In this document: positions 43,792 through 52,593 of the stretch, in pieces
Layout of the letters: every line of letters starts with the position of its first letter
How positions within the stretch are numbered: the stretch's first letter is position 1
Origin: MGBC163016 sp964631345
Lineage (GTDB): Bacteria > Actinomycetota > Coriobacteriia > Coriobacteriales > Eggerthellaceae
DNA: 64,000 bases
Assembly: GCA_964631345.1 (NCBI GenBank)
Contig: CAZVWE010000003.1
Span: 1-64,000 of the forward strand
Direction of reading: 5' to 3'
Notes under the pieces: generated by a model
What the model was told of the DNA's origin: nothing
What the model saw: the letters and a program-made list of their open reading frames with translations, nothing else
Databases searched by the model: none
Program-made: the position numbers and the translations under genes

Positions 43792-44583
43792 ATGATTAAA
43801 GTTGCTGTATGTGGATACTTGGGAAGAATGGGCTCTGCTACTTGTGATGTCGTATCTGATGCTCAAGATTTAGAACTCGTCTGTGGAATAGACCCTAATT
43901 CATCGACATCTGAAATCGATTCTACACACTCTGATATCAAGTCATATCAGAGTGTGTCTAGCGCACTTGATGCTGAAGATGTTGATGTTTTGGTTGATTT
44001 CACAAGACCTGATGCAGTGTTCGAAAATGTAAAATGCGCCTTATTAAAAGGCGTTAATTGCGTGGTAGGAACAACTGGTTTATCGACAGATGAACTAAAG
44101 GAATTAGCAAGCTACGCAAAAGACGATGCATGTCTGTTTTTTGCACCAAACTTTACAACAGGTGCTGTACTGATGATGGCCTTTGCAAAGGCAGCAGCAC
44201 CATATTTCCCACAAGCTGAGATTATTGAATATCACCACTGCAATAAGCTCGACTCTCCATCAGGTACAGCTATACAGACTGCCCGTCTTATATCAGAGGC
44301 TCGAAACGGGCGCCCAAGTGAGGCTCCAGGACGCGAAACTGAAAGCGAAGAAGGTGCATGTGCAAGAGGTGCTCTAATCGATGGGATTCCGGTGCATTCG
44401 ATTCGCTCGATGGGCTTTGTTGCTGATCAAGAAGTGATATTCGGTTCCTTTGGACAATCGCTTACGATTCGCCATACATCTTGGGATAGACAATCTTATA
44501 TGCCAGGAGTACTTTTAGGAATTAGATCAGTGGTTGATAGTTCAGGGCTCGTTGTTGGACTAGATAGCTTCATGGATATTTAA
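43792..44583 (+). CDS. dapB: 4-hydroxy-tetrahydrodipicolinate reductase
   Basis: Reduces hydroxy-tetrahydrodipicolinate with NAD(P)H on the way to diaminopimelate and lysine. The N-terminal VAVCGYLGRMGS is the nucleotide-binding loop, and EYHHCNKLDSPSGTA carries the substrate-binding and catalytic residues. Length 263. A perfect 14-base inverted repeat lies inside the coding region at 43924-43957. It is followed by dapA. Confidence 0.95.
   Translation: MIKVAVCGYLGRMGSATCDVVSDAQDLELVCGIDPNSSTSEIDSTHSDIKSYQSVSSALDAEDVDVLVDFTRPDAVFENVKCALLKGVNCVVGTTGLSTDELKELASYAKDDACLFFAPNFTTGAVLMMAFAKAAAPYFPQAEIIEYHHCNKLDSPSGTAIQTARLISEARNGRPSEAPGRETESEEGACARGALIDGIPVHSIRSMGFVADQEVIFGSFGQSLTIRHTSWDRQSYMPGVLLGIRSVVDSSGLVVGLDSFMDI
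43924..43957. repeat. perfect 14-base inverted repeat inside dapB
   Basis: ACACACTCTGATAT (43924-43937), six-base spacer, ATATCAGAGTGTGT (43944-43957). It would form a very stable hairpin in the dapB mRNA at codons 45-56. Such long perfect repeats are unusual within a gene; purpose unknown. Confidence 0.75.
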
Positions 44584-44627
44584 ACATTTCAGGGCTTTGA
44601 GCCATCTTTGAGCCATAAATGTTTAAA
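44579..44627 (+). terminator. inverted repeat and tandem repeat between dapB and dapA
   Basis: An 11-base stem TTTAAACATTT (44579-44589) pairs with AAATGTTTAAA (44617-44627), overlapping the dapB stop and followed by TTT. The loop holds a perfect tandem 11-mer CTTTGAGCCAT (44595-44605 and 44606-44616). A ten-base palindrome ACGTATACGT follows at 44633-44642. This may be a weak terminator or an operator region for dapA. Confidence 0.45.
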
Positions 44628-44691
44628 TTTAAACGTATACGTAATTTCAAACTTGTTCAGAGTTTAAAAACATTGACGTTTAGGAGACATA

Positions 44692-45591
44692 ATGCCAATG
44701 CTTAAACCAAGATTTGGTCACATGATTCCAGCAATGGTTACACCATTTGATGAAAACTTAGAACTCGATCTAAATAGAGCAGAAGAACTTTGTGACAGAC
44801 TTGTAGTAAACGGTGCTGACGCTTTAGTAATCAATGGCACTACAGGGGAATCTCCAACAGTTTTTTACCCACAAAAAATCGAACTTTTCAAATCAGCAGT
44901 TTCTGCTGTTTCACATCGGGTGCCTGTTATTGCAAATGTTGGGGATAACTGCACTGAAGATACTGTCATGTTTGCTCGCGATGCCCAAAAACTAGGCGTT
45001 GATGCATTTATGTGTGTGGTTCCTTATTACAACAAGCCCCCACAAGAGGGCATATACATGCATTTCAAAACCATTGCAGACGCAGTTGATCTTCCTATAA
45101 TTCTTTACAATATTCCAGGTAGATGTGTTGTCAATATGACAGCTGATACAACTCTTCGCTTAGCATCTGATTGCGAAAATGTGGTGGCTGTCAAAGAGGC
45201 TTCAGGCAATATGGAACAAATTGCAAGAATCATTGACAATGCACCAGATGGATTCGATCTTTATTCAGGCGATGATTCTGCAACATTCGACATTATGCGA
45301 ATGGGCGGTGCAGGTGTAATTTCAACAATTGGAAATGTATGTCCTAGTCGCATGAAAGAAATCTGTGATCTTTGCGCAGCAGGCGATTGGGAAAAAGCGG
45401 CTGAAGAGAACAGGCGTCTTCTGCCGTTAATGGAAGGCCTTTTCGAAACATCAAATCCAATACTTGTGAAAAAAGCTTTAGAGCTTGTTGGTTTTCCTGT
45501 AGGAGGAGTTCGATTGCCCCTTATTGAGGCAACAGACGAGCAAACAAAACGACTGAAAGAAATAATGCACCAAACAGGTGTTTTAGACTAA
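44692..45591 (+). CDS. dapA: 4-hydroxy-tetrahydrodipicolinate synthase
   Basis: Condenses pyruvate with aspartate semialdehyde, the first step specific to the diaminopimelate/lysine branch. The pyruvate-loop GTTGESPT (about 46-53), tyrosine in ILYNIPGR and Schiff-base lysine in VVAVKEASGN are present. Length 299 is normal. AGGAG lies before the ATG. It is followed by rnj, a common actinobacterial arrangement. Confidence 0.96.
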   Translation: MPMLKPRFGHMIPAMVTPFDENLELDLNRAEELCDRLVVNGADALVINGTTGESPTVFYPQKIELFKSAVSAVSHRVPVIANVGDNCTEDTVMFARDAQKLGVDAFMCVVPYYNKPPQEGIYMHFKTIADAVDLPIILYNIPGRCVVNMTADTTLRLASDCENVVAVKEASGNMEQIARIIDNAPDGFDLYSGDDSATFDIMRMGGAGVISTIGNVCPSRMKEICDLCAAGDWEKAAEENRRLLPLMEGLFETSNPILVKKALELVGFPVGGVRLPLIEATDEQTKRLKEIMHQTGVLD

Positions 45592-45639
45592 TCACATAAT
45601 CACAAACGTGGCTATAAATATAGAATTTGAGAAATAGAA

Positions 45640-47535
45640 ATGAACAATAGTAAGAACAACGATTCACAAAAACCCACTTCAAAAGCTGCAGAAAATGTAT
45701 CTAAAGAAAAGAAAAAGACGAGCAGCTTTAAACATGTGAATATCGAAAGACATAGACCCCACTTAAGCAGAAACGAAAACTCCGCACAAGACGGGTCTGA
45801 CTCAAAGCGTAGGCAACAAAACAAACAAGGCTATAAGCGAAATCAGCAACATAAACACAACCAAAAGAATAATCATCCAGATGCTCAGCTTGAGATTATT
45901 CCACTAGGTGGCCTCGATGCTATCGGAAAAAACATGACAGCTTTTGAATGCAATGGGGATTTATTGCTTGACGATGCGGGTCTTATGTTTCCAGACGATG
46001 ACCATCCAGGCATTGACTTAATTCTTCCTGATTACACATATATTCTGGAAAACGCAGATAAGTTAAGAGGCATTGTAATTACCCATGGACATGAAGATCA
46101 TACGGGATCTCTTCCATATCTTATAAAAGATCTAGATAGGCAAGTTCCTATTTATGCAACGAAAATGACCCTTGGATTAATTGAGGGTAAATTTGCTGAA
46201 CACGGAATTAAAAACGCAAAGCTTATAGAGATAAAACCAAGAGACACCATAAAACTTGGCTGTTTTACCGTTAAAGCATTTTCAGTTAATCATTCAATTC
46301 CAGGAGCGATTGGGCTTTTTATAAAAAGTCCTGCTGGAAACGTTTTACATATGGGAGATTTTAAGCTCGACCAAACGCCAATCGATGGGATTGGAACTGA
46401 TTTTGCTGCACTTGCAAAGTTTGCAGAAGAAGGAGTCGATCTTTTAATGAGTGACTCCACTAACGCTAATAATCCGAACTTCACTCCATCTGAGGCCGTT
46501 GTGGGGGAAGCATTAAATCAGATAATTGCCGCTGCAAAGGGCAGAGTGATCATCGCATCATTTGCAAGCCATATACATCGTATGCAACAAATATGTGATG
46601 CAGCAGTAGCAAATGGACGCAAAGTTGTAGTTACAGGGCGTTCAATGATCCAAAACACCGATATCGCGAGGCGCCTTGGATATCTCAAAATTGATGATAA
46701 CAACCTGATTGATGCTTATGAACTTAAAGATATTCCTCCAGAAAATGTTGTAATCATGTGCACGGGCTCACAAGGTGAGCCGCTTTCTGCTTTATCTCGT
46801 ATAGCAAACGGTGAACATAAAACTATCGAGATGGAAAAAGGAGACACAGTAATTATTTCTGCTACTCCAGTTCCTGGAAACGAAAAAGCGGTAACTAGGG
46901 TAATTAATACACTTGCAAAAATTGGTGCTGATGTATACGACAAATCAAGAGCGCAAGTACATGTCTCTGGACACGCCGGTGCAGAGGAACTGAAACTTGT
47001 TTTAAGCATTGTAAAACCCCGGGCGTTCATGCCGGTACACGGCGAAGCAACGCATTTGCGAGCGCATGCAAAACTTGCTGCTGCAACAGGGATCGCAGAA
47101 GAGAATATCTATATCCTCGATAACGGGGATTCACTTCTCTTGTCTAACAAAGGTATTAAAAGAGGCGAAGGCGTACAGAGTGGAATCGTGTATGTTGATG
47201 GACTTTCTGTAGGCGATACTTCACAAAGTGTTCTTGATGAGCGCAATGAACTAGGAAATCAAGGTTTTGTAAGTATGGCCTGTGCTATTAATTTCAAAAA
47301 GCGCATGATTGTTTCTTCTCCAATCATTGAAATGCACGGAATATCTGGTGGAGATGATGACTATCTATCAAATCAGGTAACTGATACTGCAGCTTCTGCT
47401 GTTAAGAAAGCTTTGTCAAAAGACGGATTTAGCATAAGAGAAGTCAGAAAAGCCGCACGAGATGCTATATCTTCTATCATTTGGGAAAGAGCAAAACAAA
47501 AACCGATGATCGTAATAAGCCTAATCGAAGTCTGA
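45640..47535 (+). CDS. rnj: ribonuclease J
   Basis: Metallo-beta-lactamase/beta-CASP RNase with endo- and 5'-3' exonuclease activity, central to mRNA decay. The core begins at about residue 84 (LEIIPLGGLDAIGKN), with the metal motif HGHEDH at about 149-154 and SDSTNANNP further on. Length 631 against a usual 550-560: the extra 80 residues are an N-terminal extension rich in Lys, Gln, Asn and His, probably disordered and RNA-binding, as in several actinobacterial RNase J proteins. Starts 48 bases after dapA. Confidence 0.95.
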   Translation: MNNSKNNDSQKPTSKAAENVSKEKKKTSSFKHVNIERHRPHLSRNENSAQDGSDSKRRQQNKQGYKRNQQHKHNQKNNHPDAQLEIIPLGGLDAIGKNMTAFECNGDLLLDDAGLMFPDDDHPGIDLILPDYTYILENADKLRGIVITHGHEDHTGSLPYLIKDLDRQVPIYATKMTLGLIEGKFAEHGIKNAKLIEIKPRDTIKLGCFTVKAFSVNHSIPGAIGLFIKSPAGNVLHMGDFKLDQTPIDGIGTDFAALAKFAEEGVDLLMSDSTNANNPNFTPSEAVVGEALNQIIAAAKGRVIIASFASHIHRMQQICDAAVANGRKVVVTGRSMIQNTDIARRLGYLKIDDNNLIDAYELKDIPPENVVIMCTGSQGEPLSALSRIANGEHKTIEMEKGDTVIISATPVPGNEKAVTRVINTLAKIGADVYDKSRAQVHVSGHAGAEELKLVLSIVKPRAFMPVHGEATHLRAHAKLAAATGIAEENIYILDNGDSLLLSNKGIKRGEGVQSGIVYVDGLSVGDTSQSVLDERNELGNQGFVSMACAINFKKRMIVSSPIIEMHGISGGDDDYLSNQVTDTAASAVKKALSKDGFSIREVRKAARDAISSIIWERAKQKPMIVISLIEV

Positions 47536-47547
47536 GGCATGGCAAAA

Positions 47548-47580
47548 ATCTAAATGAAGTTGATATAATCCAATTTAGAT
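47548..47580. promoter_or_regulatory. candidate ftsK promoter with inverted repeat around the -10 box
   Basis: ATCTAAAT (47548-47555) and ATTTAGAT (47573-47580) flank a TATAAT at 47564-47569. No clear -35 is seen. This arrangement would suit a repressor covering the -10 region of ftsK, but the match is short. Confidence 0.35.
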
Positions 47581-47641
47581 AACTTATATACACAGAAAGC
47601 ATTCCAAAAACACAGTTTAAACGCAGTAAAAGGAGCAGGGC

Positions 47642-50600
47642 GTGGCCCGCAAGTCGCAACAAGAAAAAGATTCAAAATCCAAGGCACAGGATAAGCCGAA
47701 GCCAACAGCGCGCAAGCGACATACGCCAAACAAAGCGGATGAGGATTCTGGTCGCATTCTCGATGAAACCACAAAGCGTGATATTGCTGGCATAATATTC
47801 ATAATATTTGCAATTGTCTTAATGATTCTTGCAGTGATGCCAGAAGACAGCGCATTGGTAAGCGGTGCTACTTCAAGGTTTCTTCATCTTACCTTTGGCG
47901 TTGGTGCCTATATGCTCCCTGTTTTTTTGTTAGCAATTGGATTTACATTTCTTTACAGAAGCCAAAAACAGCGCATGCCTGTACGAGCTGCAATTGGACT
48001 TTCGATACTTTTTATCGCGCTTTTAGGATTTATCGCTTTATTTTCTCCTATCAGTGTTCTTGGGCAAAATGATTTATCGCTTCTATTTTTAAGCTCAACA
48101 CTTGTATCTTTTGGAGGATATATAGGCGCCGCGATCGCATGGGGCGGCATTGCTCTTTTTGGACACATTGTTACAGGTGTCTTACTCGTTGGAGCCATGA
48201 TTGTAGGCATAGTAATTGTTGGGTTTTCTGTATCAAAACTAGTTGAATCAATACGAAAGAAAAAACAAGAACTAATCGAAAGAAGAAAAAGTCAGTCTCT
48301 TGAAGAGAGACCATCCTTCTTTCAAGCAAGAGTGCGTCGCGCTCCAGATCAAGCACAGATCGCTATAAATACCCACGATAGTTCTCAACAAGATCCAAGT
48401 ATTAACAATCAGTACGACGACATGGATCTTGTTAATACAGATGGGCAAACACGGCCGCTTATGCGACTTCAGCCAACATCTACAGATGCAAGACGAAGAC
48501 TAGGAACAAATAGGGGATATGAAAGCGTTAAACCCGCTGATATAGGTGATGATGAATTCAGGTTATCTAGACCTTATCGATATGATTCATACAATGCCAC
48601 TTACAATGAATCATATGATGATTTACCCGATGATCCATACAGCGATTTTAATAGTTTTAATGATGAAGATTATCAATTAGACCATAGAACAATTCCAGTC
48701 AGAACAAATAGAAGCGAATACAACTTAGTTGAGCTTGCTGAAAGAGACGTTTATGCAGAAGATTCAACAGGAGGTGCTCATAATCTTGGAGGGTTTTCGC
48801 TTCCAATAATAGGTCGTGCTGCGCAATCAGAACGCATTGTTCCTTTACACGATAAGACAAATTGGGTTGAGAGTAGACCGCTTACAGATAATAGGGATTT
48901 CCAGAGTTTTGATTTTGAAGACGCAAAGTTCGATGATCATTTTGAATCTGACGACTATGAATTTGATGATTATGAGTCAGATGATTATCGTGAACTGAAT
49001 GATGATATGTCTGCTGCACCTTTTGATTTCAACCCTGCAACAGACATATCATCTACACCCAAACCAAAAGGCCATTATGTCCATATTGACCCTGAGCTGT
49101 TAGTAGGAGATACATTCACATCTAAAGACACTACGCCAGCTGATATAAAACAAGAAAGCCCAGATAAACAAGCGAGTAGTCTAGCTGGAACTGACATTGA
49201 AACAAGTAAAGAACTTAAGCCCCATAAAGAAAAGCCAGTATCCAAGCAAAAAGAGAAAACAGTATCAAAGCCAAATACAAAAAAGCTCAAGCAATATCGT
49301 GAAGAGCGTAATGGTTTTAAGCTCCCGTCTTTTGATTTACTGGCAAGTAATAAAAGTAAATCCGGATCTTCTGCAACTGACGTTGAACTTTCCAATACAG
49401 CTCAAAGGCTTCAACAAACCATTGCTGATTTTGGCATCAACGTAAATGTGGTCGGGTGGGTGGCAGGACCTACTGTAACTCTTTTTAAAATTGACCTTCC
49501 ATCAGGTGTTAGAGTCAGCCGAATAACAGCCCTAAATGATGATATTGCACTTGCGCTGGCTGCTCCTGGGGTACGCATTTTTGCACCAATTCCAGGAACT
49601 AACCATGTAGGCATTGAGGTGCCTAACGATACTCGTCAAACAGTTTTTCTTAAAGACGTTTTAAAAGATGCAAAAGATGGTCCTTTAGAAATTGCTATTG
49701 GAAAAGACGTTGAAGGCAATTCAATAGTATCTGATCTTGCTAAAATGCCCCACCTATTGATAGGCGGCACAACAGGCTCGGGTAAATCGGTTTCAATAAA
49801 CGCAATGATAATGTCGATACTTATGCGCGCAACCCCTGATGAAGTTCGCTTTATCATGGTAGACCCCAAGCGCGTTGAGTTCTCGCCATATAACGGAATT
49901 CCTCATCTTTATGTTCCTGTAGTCACTGAACCAAAAGAGGCCGCAAGCGCTCTTTCTTGGGGAGTTGCAGAGATGGAAAGACGGCTTAAGGTCTTGAGTA
50001 AAATCGGAGCCAGAAACATCCAACAATACAATGCAAGAGTTGATGCAGGGGAAGTTGATGAAGATGGGTGCGAACTTGAACGCATGCCATACATTGTTAT
50101 CATCATTGATGAGTTAGCGGACCTGATGATGAATGTTGGAAAAGAGGTTGAGGCCTCGATTAGTCGTATTGCACAACTTGCACGTGCGGCAGGGATTCAT
50201 TTAATTGTCGCTACGCAAAGACCATCAACCAACGTTGTTACAGGGCTTATCAAAGCAAATATTACGAATAGAATTGCATTTAATGTTGCATCTGGAATTG
50301 ATTCACGCGTCATATTGGATACACCTGGAGCTGAGAACTTAATTGGATTAGGGGATCTTCTGCTCTCTAAACCAGAAATTCCAAAACCTCAAAGAATCCA
50401 AGGATGCTATGTATCAGAAGCTGAAATTAATGCGGTAGTGAATGCTATCAAGGATCAAGCAGTTCCTGAATACCACGATGAAATACTCAAGACAAATGTG
50501 TTTTCAATAGGCGACACCAATCCTCACGGAGGATCAAGCTCTGCAGATGATCCGCTTGTTTGGGAGGCAGCTGAGATCGTTGTATCAAGTGGTCTTGGCT

Positions 50601-50779
50601 CTACTTCAAGTATCCAACGCCGATTAAAGGTTGGATACGCTAGAGCAGGCCGTATAATGGATCAATTAGAAGAAAAGGGGATAGTTGGATCACAAAATGG
50701 TTCAAAACCCCGTGAAGTGCTTGTAGATGAAATGGAGCTTGAAACTTTAAAGGCATTTGAGGCACAAGATATTGCCTAA
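47642..50779 (+). CDS. ftsK: DNA translocase FtsK
   Basis: Septum-located DNA pump that clears chromosome ends during division. Four hydrophobic segments lie at about 46-200, then a long acidic linker (about 220-570), the motor domain with Walker A GGTTGSGKSVS near residue 708, VIIIDELADLMM further on, and a C-terminal gamma winged helix (VSSGLGSTSSIQRRLKVGYARAGRIMDQLEEKGIVG region). Length 1045. GTG start at 47642 with AAAGGAG upstream. The linker holds many Asp/Asn/Tyr-rich stretches, which is normal variation. Confidence 0.96.
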   Translation: MARKSQQEKDSKSKAQDKPKPTARKRHTPNKADEDSGRILDETTKRDIAGIIFIIFAIVLMILAVMPEDSALVSGATSRFLHLTFGVGAYMLPVFLLAIGFTFLYRSQKQRMPVRAAIGLSILFIALLGFIALFSPISVLGQNDLSLLFLSSTLVSFGGYIGAAIAWGGIALFGHIVTGVLLVGAMIVGIVIVGFSVSKLVESIRKKKQELIERRKSQSLEERPSFFQARVRRAPDQAQIAINTHDSSQQDPSINNQYDDMDLVNTDGQTRPLMRLQPTSTDARRRLGTNRGYESVKPADIGDDEFRLSRPYRYDSYNATYNESYDDLPDDPYSDFNSFNDEDYQLDHRTIPVRTNRSEYNLVELAERDVYAEDSTGGAHNLGGFSLPIIGRAAQSERIVPLHDKTNWVESRPLTDNRDFQSFDFEDAKFDDHFESDDYEFDDYESDDYRELNDDMSAAPFDFNPATDISSTPKPKGHYVHIDPELLVGDTFTSKDTTPADIKQESPDKQASSLAGTDIETSKELKPHKEKPVSKQKEKTVSKPNTKKLKQYREERNGFKLPSFDLLASNKSKSGSSATDVELSNTAQRLQQTIADFGINVNVVGWVAGPTVTLFKIDLPSGVRVSRITALNDDIALALAAPGVRIFAPIPGTNHVGIEVPNDTRQTVFLKDVLKDAKDGPLEIAIGKDVEGNSIVSDLAKMPHLLIGGTTGSGKSVSINAMIMSILMRATPDEVRFIMVDPKRVEFSPYNGIPHLYVPVVTEPKEAASALSWGVAEMERRLKVLSKIGARNIQQYNARVDAGEVDEDGCELERMPYIVIIIDELADLMMNVGKEVEASISRIAQLARAAGIHLIVATQRPSTNVVTGLIKANITNRIAFNVASGIDSRVILDTPGAENLIGLGDLLLSKPEIPKPQRIQGCYVSEAEINAVVNAIKDQAVPEYHDEILKTNVFSIGDTNPHGGSSSADDPLVWEAAEIVVSSGLGSTSSIQRRLKVGYARAGRIMDQLEEKGIVGSQNGSKPREVLVDEMELETLKAFEAQDIA

Positions 50780-50831
50780 TTGTCTTTAAGTCAGCCAAGC
50801 CTTTATATAAAACTTGGACATTGGAGCGCAT

Positions 50832-52028
50832 TTGATTTACGACAATATGAATTACGGACAGATGCTTCGAGCCGCGAGAGAGCGCAATGGTCTCGATGTC
50901 GTAACAATGTCTAGACGCCTTCACATCAGGCCAGATATTTTGAATGCTATAGAGAACTCTGATTTTGAAAAGATCCCTGCTAGAGGGTACGCTAAAAACA
51001 TGGTTCGAGCTTACGCTATGCAGGTTGGACTTGATCCACGCATGATCACGGATATGTTTCTTGAAGACATGCAAGCATACGAACTTGGAAATGTACACTT
51101 TGGCGATGATCTACAAGCAAGAGGGCAAAGATCCCCGCGACAAGCCTCTACTCAAAGAAGTAGCCGAGATCGCCAGCGATCTACAGCAGGACGTAGATCT
51201 GCCAGTTTCTTAGATGACTACGATTCGGGTATGTCAGGTTCGTTGTCTGAACCTATGCGACAAACCAACTCAAGATCATATGATCTCAATAGTCGTCAAC
51301 ATAGCTCTAATATCCGTTCACAAAGAGTGCCACAACGAAGTCGCAGTGTTGGAACCGTGCATCAGTCTTTTACAACAGGGGGTCCTTTATCATCTTCTAG
51401 GGGTGCAGTTAGAGGAAGCAGCCAAAGCCTAGCCTCTAGATTAAATTTGCCAATACTAATAGCAATATGCGCAGTAGTTATCATTGTGATTGCAATTATT
51501 GTTGTTGTATTTAATGGAAATCGACAAACAGTAGAAGATGTTCCAGATATTCCAATTTCAGGACTTACTAATACAGCAAATCCTGAAGAAAACGCGCAGG
51601 CAGATATAACTCCCACAAGACCAGAATATGTTGTATTTGAATATTCGGTTGAAAGCGGAAATGAGTCTTGGATAGAAGTTTATGAAAATGGTTCTAGTGA
51701 GCCCTCGTTTGCAGGTGTAGTTGAAGGGCCAGATAGCAAAACATTTGATGTTACAGACACTCTCCGTTTCCGTACAGCCAATCCAACTCCTGTTAAGTGC
51801 ACTCTTGATGGACAAGAAGTACAACTTACCAAAGATGCTGATAGTGGATATTACAGCTACACTGTTGATTTCGAAGAATATCTAACAGATTGGGAAATCG
51901 AGCACAACATCATTCCAACAGGTAATACTTCAGTTGGTAATAACGGAAATTCAAACAGTAATTCTGGTAATTCAAATACAAATACTGGAAACAGCTCAAG
52001 AAGTAGTTCGAGTAGTTCAACAAATTAA
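50832..52028 (+). CDS. RodZ-like helix-turn-helix membrane protein
   Basis: Resembles RodZ, the cytoskeletal adaptor linking MreB to the membrane. The N-terminal helix-turn-helix (about 8-70, MLRAARERNGLDVVTMSRRL and IENSDFEKIPARGYAKNMVRAYA) is followed by a Ser/Arg-rich linker, one membrane helix at about 206-228, a DUF4115-like beta domain, and a Ser/Asn/Thr tail. I chose the TTG at 50832 (GGAG just upstream); the TTG at 50814 or the ATG at 50847 are alternatives. In Gram-positives a RodZ homologue between ftsK and rimO/pgsA is common. Confidence 0.82.
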   Translation: MIYDNMNYGQMLRAARERNGLDVVTMSRRLHIRPDILNAIENSDFEKIPARGYAKNMVRAYAMQVGLDPRMITDMFLEDMQAYELGNVHFGDDLQARGQRSPRQASTQRSSRDRQRSTAGRRSASFLDDYDSGMSGSLSEPMRQTNSRSYDLNSRQHSSNIRSQRVPQRSRSVGTVHQSFTTGGPLSSSRGAVRGSSQSLASRLNLPILIAICAVVIIVIAIIVVVFNGNRQTVEDVPDIPISGLTNTANPEENAQADITPTRPEYVVFEYSVESGNESWIEVYENGSSEPSFAGVVEGPDSKTFDVTDTLRFRTANPTPVKCTLDGQEVQLTKDADSGYYSYTVDFEEYLTDWEIEHNIIPTGNTSVGNNGNSNSNSGNSNTNTGNSSRSSSSSSTN

Positions 52029-52075
52029 TCAAACGAAAACTAATTTAAGCTATTACAAATGAAAGGATAATTAAC

Positions 52076-52573
52076 ATGGCAAAAGAATGCAGCTTTGATA
52101 TTGTTTCACAGGTTGATATGCAAGAAGTTGATAATGCATTTCAGCAATGCAAAAAGGAACTATCGCAGCGCTATGACTTAAAAGATCAAGACTGCGATAT
52201 TGAGCTTGATAAGCAAAAGCACGAAATGACTGTAACAGGGCCATCCGACTTTGTTGTAGGGCAAGTAATAGACATAATTTCTTCCAAACTTGTTAAAAGA
52301 GGCATCGATTTACAAGCTGTAAAATGGTCAGATCCTCAATCCATATCGGGCGGCAGAGTAAAGCGTACCGGTGACATCATAAGTGGGATCGATAAAGATA
52401 CGATTACGAAAATCAACAAGGAATTAAAGTCACTTAAGATGAAGATCAAGTCTCAAATTGAAGGAGATAAGATCAGGGTGTCATCAGCATCTAGGGATAC
52501 TTTGCAAGATGTAATCGCGCATCTAAAAGCACAAGATTACGGAATTCCACTTCAATTTGTAAACTACAGATAA
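52076..52573 (+). CDS. YajQ family nucleotide-binding protein
   Basis: Small protein of the YajQ (UPF0234) family with two ferredoxin-like halves. SFDIVSQVDMQEVDNAF opens it and ISVSSASRDTLQDVIAHLK-like sequence closes it. YajQ-like proteins bind cyclic di-GMP in some proteobacteria, but no partner is visible here. Length 165. It follows the RodZ-like gene and precedes rimO, an order kept in related bacteria. Confidence 0.92.
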   Translation: MAKECSFDIVSQVDMQEVDNAFQQCKKELSQRYDLKDQDCDIELDKQKHEMTVTGPSDFVVGQVIDIISSKLVKRGIDLQAVKWSDPQSISGGRVKRTGDIISGIDKDTITKINKELKSLKMKIKSQIEGDKIRVSSASRDTLQDVIAHLKAQDYGIPLQFVNYR

Positions 52574-52593
52574 TCGTTTAGGGCATCTTTACA

